Assembly: GCA_937949585.1 (NCBI GenBank)
Contig: CALEDW010000186.1
Coordinates: forward strand, 1-5,919
DNA from: an uncultured Acidimicrobiia bacterium
GTDB taxonomy: Bacteria > Actinomycetota > Acidimicrobiia > IMCC26256 > CALEDW01
Length of the DNA stretch: 5,919 nt
Reading direction: 5' to 3'
Shown in pieces: positions 1-5,872 of this stretch (position 1 is the stretch's first letter; each line of letters begins with the position of its first letter). The position numbers were made by a program, and so were the translations under genes. The notes under the pieces were generated by a model that saw only the letters and a list, made by a program, of their open reading frames with translations, did no database searches and had not been told where the DNA came from.

Positions 1-63
1 CGCGACCTGCTCGCCAAGGCCCGGCCGAACGCCGACATGTTCGGCCGCGACCGCACCTCCTGA
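1..63 (+). CDS. C-terminal end of an unidentified upstream protein (partial)
   Basis: The first reading frame is open from base 1 and stops at TGA 61-63, giving the last 20 residues (starting RDLLAKARP and ending GRDRTS). The tail is charged and polar, with no motif that identifies a family. It lies 14 bases before the GTG of the crotonase-family gene on the same strand, so it is probably the preceding member of the same transcription unit. It can be called coding only from the frame and the tight spacing; the function cannot be stated. Confidence 0.55.
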   Translation, partial: RDLLAKARPNADMFGRDRTS

Positions 64-77
64 GCGGGTCCCGGCCC

Positions 78-896
78 GTGGCCGACCCCTACGCGGAGCG
101 CTTCCCGAGCCTGCGGTTCGAGCGGCCCGCCCCGGGGGTCCTGCACCTCGTGCTCGACGCGCCCGGCATCAACGCGGTCGGGATCGACGCCCATCGTGAC
201 CTCGCTGCGCTGTGGCGGGCGGTCGACGTCGACCCCGAGGTGCGGGTGGTGCTGGTGTCGGGGGCGGGACGGGGGTTCTCGGCGGGCGGGTCGTTCGAGC
301 TCATCGAGGCGATCCTCGGTTCCTGGGCGGTCCGGACGCGGGTCCTGCGGGAGGCCCGCGACCTGGTGTGGGGTGTGATCGACTGCTCCAAGCCGGTGGT
401 GTCGGCGATCCACGGCCCGGCCGTCGGCGCCGGCCTGGTGGTGGCGCTGCTCGCCGACGTGTCGATCGCCGCCCGCTCGGCACGGATCATCGACGGCCAC
501 ACCCGCCTCGGCGTCGCCGCCGGCGACCACGCCGCGCTGTGCTGGCCCCTGCTGTGCGGGATGGCGAAGGCGAAGTACCACCTGCTCACCTGCGAACCGC
601 TCACCGGCGAGGACGCCGAGCGGATCGGGCTCGTCTCCCGTTGCGTCGACGACGAGGCGCTGCTGCCCACCGCCCTCGAGGTCGCCGGCACCCTCGCCGC
701 CGGGGCCCAGAGCGCGATCCGTTGGACCAAGCACACCCTCAACCATTGGTACCGGATGCTGGGACCGGTGTTCGACGCGTCGCTCGCCTACGAGTTCCAC
801 GGCTTCGGCGGACCCGACGCGGCCGAGGGTCTCGCCGCCCATCGCGCCAAGCGCGCCCCCCGCTTCACCGGACCGACGAGCGAGGACGCCCCATGA
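78..896 (+). CDS. Crotonase-fold enoyl-CoA hydratase/isomerase family protein lacking both classical catalytic glutamates
   Basis: A 272-residue protein, the usual length for a single-domain crotonase. These cytoplasmic enzymes bind acyl-CoA thioesters and stabilise an enolate in an oxyanion hole. Visible family marks are the first oxyanion-hole loop (GRGFSAGGS, about 64-72), the second (KPVVSAIHGPAVGAG, 105-119), and the C-terminal segment PLTGEDAERIGLVSRCV (174-190). Aligned by eye with rat mitochondrial hydratase, the Glu144 position is Val121 and the Glu164 position is His141, so ordinary water addition to an enoyl-CoA is doubtful. The stretch VAAGDHAALCWPLLCGMAKAK (146-166) is typical of a broad crotonase subfamily of unsettled reaction, with Asp150 and His151 as candidate polar residues. 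GTG 78 is chosen as the first start after the upstream stop; no clear Shine-Dalgarno precedes it. The stop overlaps the next ATG as ATGA. The fold is secure; the reaction is unknown. Confidence 0.88.
   Translation: MADPYAERFPSLRFERPAPGVLHLVLDAPGINAVGIDAHRDLAALWRAVDVDPEVRVVLVSGAGRGFSAGGSFELIEAILGSWAVRTRVLREARDLVWGVIDCSKPVVSAIHGPAVGAGLVVALLADVSIAARSARIIDGHTRLGVAAGDHAALCWPLLCGMAKAKYHLLTCEPLTGEDAERIGLVSRCVDDEALLPTALEVAGTLAAGAQSAIRWTKHTLNHWYRMLGPVFDASLAYEFHGFGGPDAAEGLAAHRAKRAPRFTGPTSEDAP
882..886 (+). promoter_or_regulatory. Shine-Dalgarno-like GAGGA for the SPL-like gene
   Basis: GAGGA lies 6 bases before ATG 893 and inside the end of the crotonase gene. It supports ATG 893 as the true start within a frame that is open upstream as far as 212, where the extra translated sequence is an arginine/proline-rich shadow of the crotonase gene. 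Confidence 0.5.
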
Positions 897-2281
897 CCGA
901 CTACCCCTATGCCGAGCGCTTCGGTGTGCTGCGCGGCCTCCCCGAGCACGGCCGCTCCCGTGAGGACCTGCTGGCCGAGCTGCGGACCATGGCCGCCGAG
1001 GAAGACGCGTTCTGGGAGACCGGCAAGGTGTCGGGCACGATGTACTGCGGCGACCACGACCACTACGCGTTCCTCACGGAGGCGTTCGGCCTGTTCGCCC
1101 ACGTGAACGCGTTGCAACGCGACCTGTGCCCGAGCGCCACCCGCTTCGAGGGCGAGATCATCGCCATGACCCTCGACCTGCTGCACGCGGGGGCCGTCAC
1201 CGACGGGACCCCGGTCGGCAGCGTCACCACCGGGGGCACAGGCAGCATCCTCCACGCGATCGCCGCCTACCGGGAGCACGCCCGGGTCACCCGAGGGGTG
1301 CGCCGCCCCAACCTCGTGAAACCCGAGACCGCCCACCCGGCCTTCGACAAGGCCTGCCACCTGTTCGGGGTGGAGCTGCGGCGGGCCCCGATCCTCCCCG
1401 ACACCACCCTGGTGGACGTCCAGTGGGTCGACGCCCACGTCGACGACCAGACGATCGCCGTCGTCGGCTCCGCCCCCAACTACGGGTACGGGACGATCGA
1501 CCCGATCGACGAGCTCGCCGAGGTGGCCCGGCGCCACCGGGTCGGCCTGCACGTCGACGGCTGCCTCGGGGGGTTCATCCTCCCGTTCGGCGAGGAGCTC
1601 GGGTACCCGATCCCCCGCTTCGACTACCGGATCCCGGGAGTGACCTCCATCTCGGCCGACACCCACAAGTACGGGTACGCGTTCAAGGGCTCGTCGGTGG
1701 TGACCTACCGCGACAAGGCGCTCCGCAACGCCGGGTACTTCTACCTGACCGACTGGTCGGGCGGGAAGTACTGCTCGCCGGGTATCGAGGGTTCGCGCTC
1801 GGGCGGACTGCTGGCCGCGACCTGGGCGGCGATGGTGTCGCTGGGTCGCCAGGGCTACCGGCACCACGCCGCCGACATCTTCGCCACCGCCTTCGCCATG
1901 CAGGACGCGGTGCGCTCGCACCCGGAGCTGCGGATTCTCGGCACCCCAACCTTCTGCTTCTCGTTCACCTCGGACGTCTTCGACGTCTACCACGTGAACG
2001 ACTTCATGCGGACCCGGGGCTGGCGGTTCAACGGCCAGCAGTACCCCAACGCCATCCACATGGCGGTCACCCGGCCGCAGACCCGGCCCGGCGTGCTCGA
2101 GGCGTTCCGCACCGACCTGACCGACGCGGTGGCCTACGCGCACGCCCACCGCGACGAACCCCCCCGCAGCGGTGCGATCTACGGCGGTGTCGCCGGCGGG
2201 ATGACCGCGGAAGCCGACGAGCTGATCCGGGCGATCATGGCGGAGATGATGGACCGCCAGCAGGCCGTGCCGCCGGCGTGA
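893..2281 (+). CDS. Sphingosine-1-phosphate lyase-like PLP-dependent lyase (group II decarboxylase fold)
   Basis: A 462-residue soluble fold-type I PLP enzyme. SPLs cleave phosphorylated sphingoid bases to a long-chain aldehyde and phosphoethanolamine. The match to that family is strong: SGTMYCGD (47-54), VTTGGTGSIL (111-120), TAHPAFDKAC (146-155, His148 expected to stack on PLP), HVDGCLGGF (220-228, Asp222 pairing with the pyridine nitrogen), VTSISADTHKYGYAFKGSS (250-268, Schiff-base Lys259 and second Lys265), GSRSGG (300-305) and GAIYG (427-431). There is no N-terminal membrane helix, unlike the eukaryotic enzyme. Two conserved pocket positions differ: the usual NPLH reads NALQ (72-75, His to Gln) and GGTES reads GGTGS (114-118, Glu to Gly). 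ATG 893 overlaps the crotonase stop and has GAGGA upstream. The stop overlaps the ABC ATPase start as GTGA. The fold and the lyase/decarboxylase class are sure; S1P itself as substrate is not. Confidence 0.9.
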   Translation: MTDYPYAERFGVLRGLPEHGRSREDLLAELRTMAAEEDAFWETGKVSGTMYCGDHDHYAFLTEAFGLFAHVNALQRDLCPSATRFEGEIIAMTLDLLHAGAVTDGTPVGSVTTGGTGSILHAIAAYREHARVTRGVRRPNLVKPETAHPAFDKACHLFGVELRRAPILPDTTLVDVQWVDAHVDDQTIAVVGSAPNYGYGTIDPIDELAEVARRHRVGLHVDGCLGGFILPFGEELGYPIPRFDYRIPGVTSISADTHKYGYAFKGSSVVTYRDKALRNAGYFYLTDWSGGKYCSPGIEGSRSGGLLAATWAAMVSLGRQGYRHHAADIFATAFAMQDAVRSHPELRILGTPTFCFSFTSDVFDVYHVNDFMRTRGWRFNGQQYPNAIHMAVTRPQTRPGVLEAFRTDLTDAVAYAHAHRDEPPRSGAIYGGVAGGMTAEADELIRAIMAEMMDRQQAVPPA

Positions 2282-3207
2282 CCACCCCGCTGGTCGAGGC
2301 CGAAGGCCTCGTGAAGCGATTCGGTGACCTCGTCGCCGTCGCCGGGATCGACGTGCGGGTGGAGGCCGGGGAGGCGTTCGGGTTCCTCGGTCCCAACGGG
2401 GCCGGCAAGACCTCCACGATGCGGATGATCGCGTGCGTGTCGCCGCCGAGCGCCGGGCGACTCCGGGTGCTGGGGATGGACCCGCTGCGGGACGGGCCCC
2501 GCATCCGGGCCCGGCTCGGGGTGGTGCACCAGGAGGACACGCTCGACCTCGAGCTCACCGTGCGGGAGAACCTGCTCATCTTCGGCCGCTACTTCTCGCT
2601 ACCCCGCCCGGTGATCCGGGCCCGGGCCGACGAGCTGCTCGCCTTCGTACAGCTCACCGACCGGGCCGACGACCGGGTCGACGCGCTCTCGGGCGGGATG
2701 CGGCGACGGCTGGCCATCGCCCGGGCGCTCATCAACGAGCCCGAGCTGCTGCTCCTCGACGAGCCGACCACCGGTCTGGACCCCCAGGCCCGCCACCTGG
2801 TGTGGGACCGGCTGCACGAGCTGAAGGCGACCGGCACCACCCTGGTGCTCACCACCCACTACATGGACGAGGCCGAGCAGCTGTGCGACCGGCTCGTGAT
2901 CATGGACGGTGGCCGGATCGTGGCCGAGGGGTCGCCCCGGGACCTCATCGAACGTCACGTGGGACGGGAGGTGGTCGACCTGCGGTTCACCGACGACACC
3001 GAGCGTGACGCGGCCCTGACCCGGATCGGGACCGACGGGGTACGGGCCGAGGTCCTGCCCCGCCGTCTGGTCGCCTACACCGACGACGGGGACCGGCTCG
3101 TCGCCGGGCTCGGCACCGCCGGCCTGCACCCGGCGGCGATGGTGGTGCGCCGGGCCGGACTCGAGGACGTGTTCCTCACCCTCACCGGGCGCAGCCTCGA
3201 GGAGTGA
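2278..3207 (+). CDS. ABC exporter ATP-binding protein, NodI/DrrA type
   Basis: A 309-residue ATPase that should power the two permeases encoded next. Seen in order: Walker A GPNGAGKTS (38-46), Q-loop Gln85, signature LSGGM (137-141), Walker B LLLLDE (157-162), D-loop GLDP (166-169) and H-loop His194 in TTHYMDEAE. All catalytic elements are intact. The segments DLELTVRENLLIFGRYF (90-106) and TTGLDPQARHLVWDRL (164-179) closely resemble NodI, the ATPase of the rhizobial lipochitooligosaccharide exporter, as well as DrrA-type drug exporters. The C-terminal region after about 225 ends in GLEDVFLTLTGRSLEE, the usual tail of this group. GTG 2278 is chosen because later starts would cut the first beta strand; it overlaps the SPL-like stop by 4 bases. 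No good Shine-Dalgarno is visible, so translation is probably coupled. The cargo is not determined by the sequence. Confidence 0.93.
   Translation: MTTPLVEAEGLVKRFGDLVAVAGIDVRVEAGEAFGFLGPNGAGKTSTMRMIACVSPPSAGRLRVLGMDPLRDGPRIRARLGVVHQEDTLDLELTVRENLLIFGRYFSLPRPVIRARADELLAFVQLTDRADDRVDALSGGMRRRLAIARALINEPELLLLDEPTTGLDPQARHLVWDRLHELKATGTTLVLTTHYMDEAEQLCDRLVIMDGGRIVAEGSPRDLIERHVGREVVDLRFTDDTERDAALTRIGTDGVRAEVLPRRLVAYTDDGDRLVAGLGTAGLHPAAMVVRRAGLEDVFLTLTGRSLEE
3199..3204 (+). promoter_or_regulatory. Shine-Dalgarno GAGGAG deciding the first permease start
   Basis: GAGGAG ends 8 bases before ATG 3213. The alternative GTG 3204 begins within this motif and so has no usable ribosome site of its own. The neighbouring permease shows the same arrangement (GGAGG, 8-base spacing), which favours ATG 3213. 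Confidence 0.55.
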
Positions 3208-3212
3208 GCGCG

Positions 3213-3992
3213 ATGTCGCGGTGGTTCGGCCCGGCGACCGTGCGGGTCATCGAGCACCAGGCCGCGGTGCAGCGCCGGTTCTGGCGCGGCTCGGTGTTCG
3301 GCTACGTGTTGAACCCGGTGCTGTTCCTCGCCGCGATGGGCTTCGGGGTCGGGGGTCTGGTGGCCGAGGGCTCCGGGAAGGTGGACGGCGTCACCTACCT
3401 GGCGTTCGTGACGCCGGGACTCATGGCCGCCGCCGCGATGCAGACCGCAGCCGGCGAGTCGTTGTGGCCGGTGATGGCCGGGATGAAGTGGTTGCGGACC
3501 TACCACGCCATGATCACCACCCCGCTCGGTCCCGCCGACGTGTTCGCGGGGATCGTCACCTGGACGGGGCTGCGGGCCACCGCCGGTGGACTGGTGTTCG
3601 TGGCCGTCGGTGCCGCGCTCGGCGGCGTGCGGTCCCCGTGGGCCCCGCTCGCCGCAGGGGTGGCGGGTCTCACCGCGGCGGCGTTCGCGGCGCCGCTGGC
3701 CGCCTTCGCCGCCACCCAGGAGACCGACGCGCGCTTCCCGGTGATCATGCGGGTCGGGATCGTGCCGCTGTTCCTGTTCTCGGGCACGTTCTTCCCGGTT
3801 GCCCAGCTCCCCGCCGTCCTGCGCCCGGCCCGGTTCGCCAGTCCCCTGTGGTACGGGGTGGAGCTCGCCCGGGCCGCGACCCTGGGCCGGTGGGACCCGA
3901 CGCTGCCGGTCAAGGCCGCGGTCCTGGTGGCGGTGATCCTGGCCGCCGGGGTGTGGGGCCGGCGGACCTTCACCCGGAGGCTCGTGCAGTGA
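3213..3992 (+). CDS. ABC-2 type exporter permease, NodJ-like, first subunit
   Basis: A 259-residue integral membrane protein counted from ATG 3213; starting at GTG 3204 would add three residues. About six hydrophobic segments are visible, near 28-49, 63-81, 112-137, 143-167, 177-196 and 233-249, with a short basic amphipathic N-terminus. Motifs of the ABC-2/NodJ permease family are FVTPGLMAAAAMQ (65-77), TYHAMITTPLGP (96-107), FLFSGTFFP (187-195) and SPLWYGVELAR (210-220). It follows the ATPase by 5 bases and overlaps the second permease by GTGA. The two permeases share these motifs in the same order, so they are paralogues likely to form a heterodimer in the cytoplasmic membrane. The family is secure, the cargo is unknown, and export rather than import is expected for this class. 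Confidence 0.9.
   Translation: MSRWFGPATVRVIEHQAAVQRRFWRGSVFGYVLNPVLFLAAMGFGVGGLVAEGSGKVDGVTYLAFVTPGLMAAAAMQTAAGESLWPVMAGMKWLRTYHAMITTPLGPADVFAGIVTWTGLRATAGGLVFVAVGAALGGVRSPWAPLAAGVAGLTAAAFAAPLAAFAATQETDARFPVIMRVGIVPLFLFSGTFFPVAQLPAVLRPARFASPLWYGVELARAATLGRWDPTLPVKAAVLVAVILAAGVWGRRTFTRRLVQ
3976..3980 (+). promoter_or_regulatory. Shine-Dalgarno GGAGG for the second permease
   Basis: A full GGAGG lies 8 bases before GTG 3989, inside the last codons of the first permease. It fixes GTG 3989 as the start in a frame that is open far upstream (to 3221), where it only shadows the first permease gene. Confidence 0.6.
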
Positions 3993-4774
3993 TCCCCATC
4001 CCGCCCGACCGTCGACCCACGGCCGGCCCGGTGTTCGAGCGCAACCTGCTCGCCTACCGGCGCATGTGGGGCGCGTTCGCCTCCGGCTTCGCCGAGCCGT
4101 TCCTGTACCTGCTGTCGATCGGGCTCGGAGTGGGTGCGCTCGTCGGGACCGTCGTCGGGCCTGCCGGTGCCCGCGTTCCCTACGAGGACTTCGTCGCCCC
4201 GGGGTTGCTGGCCGCCGCGGCGATGAACGGTGCGGTGTTCGACACCACGTTCAACTTCTTCTACAAGTTCAAGTACGCCAAGACCTTCGACGCGATGCTC
4301 GCCACCCCCTTGGGACCCCGCCAGGTGGCGGTCGGCGAGCTGGTGTGGGCACAGGCCCGGGGCGGCCTGTACGCCGCGGCGTTCCTGGCCACGATGGCCG
4401 GGCTCGGGCTCGTGCGCTCCGGTTGGGCGGTGCTGTGCCTCCCGGCGGCGTGGCTGATCGGCTTCGCGTTCGCCGGGGCCGGGATGGCCGCCACCACCTG
4501 GATGCGCTCGTTCGTCGACTTCGACTGGGTGACGATCGTGCTCCTCCCCCTGTTCCTGTTCTCGGCGACGTTCTTCCCGATCGACCGCTACCCGGACGCC
4601 CTGGGATGGGTCGTGCGGGTCTCACCGCTGTACCAAGGGGTGGCCCTGTGCCGGGGCCTGGCCTTCGGGGAGCTGCACTGGACGCTGGTCGGCCACACCG
4701 CCTACCTGGTGGTGATGGGGACCGCGGGCGTGACGGTGGCCCGGGCCCGCCTGGCCCGGCTGCTGTTGCCCTGA
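3989..4774 (+). CDS. ABC-2 type exporter permease, NodJ-like, second subunit
   Basis: A 261-residue membrane protein with hydrophobic segments near 33-53, 67-84, 112-139, 145-168, 180-198 and 232-250. Of the two permeases it looks closer to NodJ: YEDFVAPGLLAAAAMNGAVF (65-84), then KTFDAMLATPLGP (98-110), FLFSATFFP (189-197) and SPLYQGVALCR (212-222). NodJ is the membrane partner of NodI in lipochitooligosaccharide export, and related proteins are often annotated as lipooligosaccharide transport permeases. The start overlaps the first permease stop by GTGA and has GGAGG upstream. With the ATPase and the first permease it completes a plausible ATPase plus heterodimeric-permease exporter. It is the last gene before a 21-base gap, so it may close the coupled block. 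Confidence 0.92.
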   Translation: MIPIPPDRRPTAGPVFERNLLAYRRMWGAFASGFAEPFLYLLSIGLGVGALVGTVVGPAGARVPYEDFVAPGLLAAAAMNGAVFDTTFNFFYKFKYAKTFDAMLATPLGPRQVAVGELVWAQARGGLYAAAFLATMAGLGLVRSGWAVLCLPAAWLIGFAFAGAGMAATTWMRSFVDFDWVTIVLLPLFLFSATFFPIDRYPDALGWVVRVSPLYQGVALCRGLAFGELHWTLVGHTAYLVVMGTAGVTVARARLARLLLP

Positions 4775-4794
4775 GCGGGATGCCAGAATCCCGC
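4775..4794 (+). repeat. Perfect 7-bp inverted repeat between exporter and lipoprotein genes
   Basis: GCGGGAT at 4775-4781 is matched exactly by ATCCCGC at 4788-4794 around a 6-base loop (GCCAGA). It begins at the base after the permease stop and ends one base before the base preceding the GTG of the next gene. It could form an RNA hairpin or be an operator palindrome. No T-run follows, so it is not a classical intrinsic terminator. A 7-bp match can arise by chance in such GC-rich DNA, but its exact fit to the gap is notable. Confidence 0.5.
4781..4789 (+). promoter_or_regulatory. Possible extended -10 promoter for a leaderless lipoprotein mRNA
   Basis: TGC followed by CAGAAT gives a TGN extended -10 with a hexamer at 4784-4789 that matches TATAAT at four of six places, including the key second A and last T. 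Six bases separate the hexamer from GTG 4796, the spacing expected if transcription begins at the start codon, as in leaderless actinobacterial genes. No convincing -35 is seen (TGCTGT at 4761-4766 is poor), and the gene has no Shine-Dalgarno. It overlaps the inverted repeat. This is inference from pattern only. Confidence 0.35.
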
Positions 4795-4795
4795 G

Positions 4796-5872
4796 GTGCC
4801 CCGCCGTCGATCCCCGGCCGTACCCGTCGCGCTCCTGTGCACCGCCGCGCTGGTCGCGCTCGGCGCGTGCAGCTCCGGTGGCGATCCGTCGCCGGAGGGC
4901 GCGGCGACCACCACTACCCGGACACCCCCCGAGCGCGCACCCGCCCGCCCGTCCCCCGGGTGCGGCACCCCCGGGGCCGCGGCGGTTCCCCACGGCCGGG
5001 AACGGGTCACGACGAGCGTCGCCGGGCAGGAGCGGTGGTATCTCCGCCACGTCCCGCCCGCCCACGACGGCACCACCCCCGTCCCGCTGGTCCTCGACTT
5101 CCACGGCTACAGCGAGGGCGCCGAGGTCCACACCCAGATGTCGGCGCTCAACGCCTTCGGCGACGAGCAGGGCTTCGTCACGATCTTCCCGCAGGGCCAG
5201 GGTCCGGTGCCGCGCTGGGATTTCGGGCTCGACCCCGGTTCCGCCGACGTGGCCTTCGCCCGGGAGTTGCTCGACGAGGCGGGCCGCGCACTGTGCATCG
5301 ACGAGGCCCGCGTGTACGCGACGGGGCTGTCGAACGGGGCGTTCTTCACCTCGATCCTGGCCTGTGTGCTCGCGGAGCGGATCGCCGCGGTGGCCCCGGT
5401 GGCCGGGGTGCGGTTCCCCGACGGGTGCGAACCGACCCGGCCGGTACCGGTGGCGGCGTTCCACGGCACCGCCGACACCTTCGTGACCTACGACGGCAGC
5501 CCCGGCACCGGGGCCTCGCGCCTGCCGGCACCCGACGGCTCGGGACGGACGTTGGGGGAGATCGGCGGTGACCGGGCACCGGTGCTCGGCACCCCGATCC
5601 CCGAACACCTGCGCCGCTGGGCCGAGCACAACGGCTGCCGGCCCGAACCCCGGGAACGGAGGGTGGCCTCGGACGTGACGTTGCTGTCGTGGCCGTGCCC
5701 GCCCGGCGCCGACGTGCTGCTCTACCGGATCGAGGGCGGCGGGCACTCCTGGCCCGGCAGCGCGTTCTCGGCGGGCATCGAGGGGATCGTGGGCCGGACC
5801 ACGATGAGCATCTCCGCCAACGAGGTGATGTGGGAGTTCTTCCGGACCCATCCCCTCCCGCACTCGGGGTGA
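4796..5872 (+). CDS. Secreted lipoprotein esterase, LpqC / PHB depolymerase-like alpha/beta-hydrolase
   Basis: A 358-residue exported enzyme. The N-terminus has a basic start (PRRR), a hydrophobic core (about 8-21) and a lipobox LGAC (22-25), so Cys25 should be lipidated and the protein anchored outside the membrane. A Ser/Thr/Pro-rich linker (26-55) precedes the catalytic domain. Catalytic marks are the oxyanion strand LDFHGYSEG (100-108), nucleophile Ser179 in GLSNGA (177-182), probable acid Asp227 in FHGTADTFV (222-230) and His317 in GGGHSWPG (314-321). This order and spacing fit the LpqC/Esterase_PHB group, which hydrolyses ester bonds of polyesters, feruloyl groups or other acyl esters. 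Cysteines at 56, 167, 190, 211, 281 and 301 could form extracytoplasmic disulfides. GTG 4796 is the only start after an in-frame TGA at 4772. No Shine-Dalgarno is seen. The natural substrate cannot be read from the sequence. Confidence 0.88.
   Translation: MPRRRSPAVPVALLCTAALVALGACSSGGDPSPEGAATTTTRTPPERAPARPSPGCGTPGAAAVPHGRERVTTSVAGQERWYLRHVPPAHDGTTPVPLVLDFHGYSEGAEVHTQMSALNAFGDEQGFVTIFPQGQGPVPRWDFGLDPGSADVAFARELLDEAGRALCIDEARVYATGLSNGAFFTSILACVLAERIAAVAPVAGVRFPDGCEPTRPVPVAAFHGTADTFVTYDGSPGTGASRLPAPDGSGRTLGEIGGDRAPVLGTPIPEHLRRWAEHNGCRPEPRERRVASDVTLLSWPCPPGADVLLYRIEGGGHSWPGSAFSAGIEGIVGRTTMSISANEVMWEFFRTHPLPHSG

Noticed and set aside
64..77. Promoter before the crotonase gene
   Set aside because: The 14 bases are nearly all G and C with no -10-like hexamer. 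Transcription more likely enters from upstream.
65..78. Hairpin CGGG...CCCG before the crotonase gene
   Set aside because: A 4-bp stem is too short to mean anything in DNA this rich in G and C.
788..2149. Long antisense open frame (453 codons) opposite the SPL-like gene
   Set aside because: Its translation is Val/Gly/Asp-rich with no domain. It mirrors the codon pattern of a well-supported PLP enzyme in GC-rich DNA, where such shadows are expected.
4775..4794. Intrinsic terminator after the second permease
   Set aside because: The stem is only 7 bp and is followed by CGGTG rather than a T-run, directly at the next start codon. It is kept as a repeat, not a terminator.
4066..5571. Long + strand frame (501 codons) across the second permease and lipoprotein genes
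   Set aside because: The translation is Arg/Pro/Gly-rich low complexity. It is a frame-shifted shadow of both real genes.
4622..5863. Long antisense open frame (413 codons) opposite the lipoprotein gene
   Set aside because: It has no recognisable motif and runs across a gene with a lipobox and a complete catalytic triad on the + strand. It is a GC-driven shadow.
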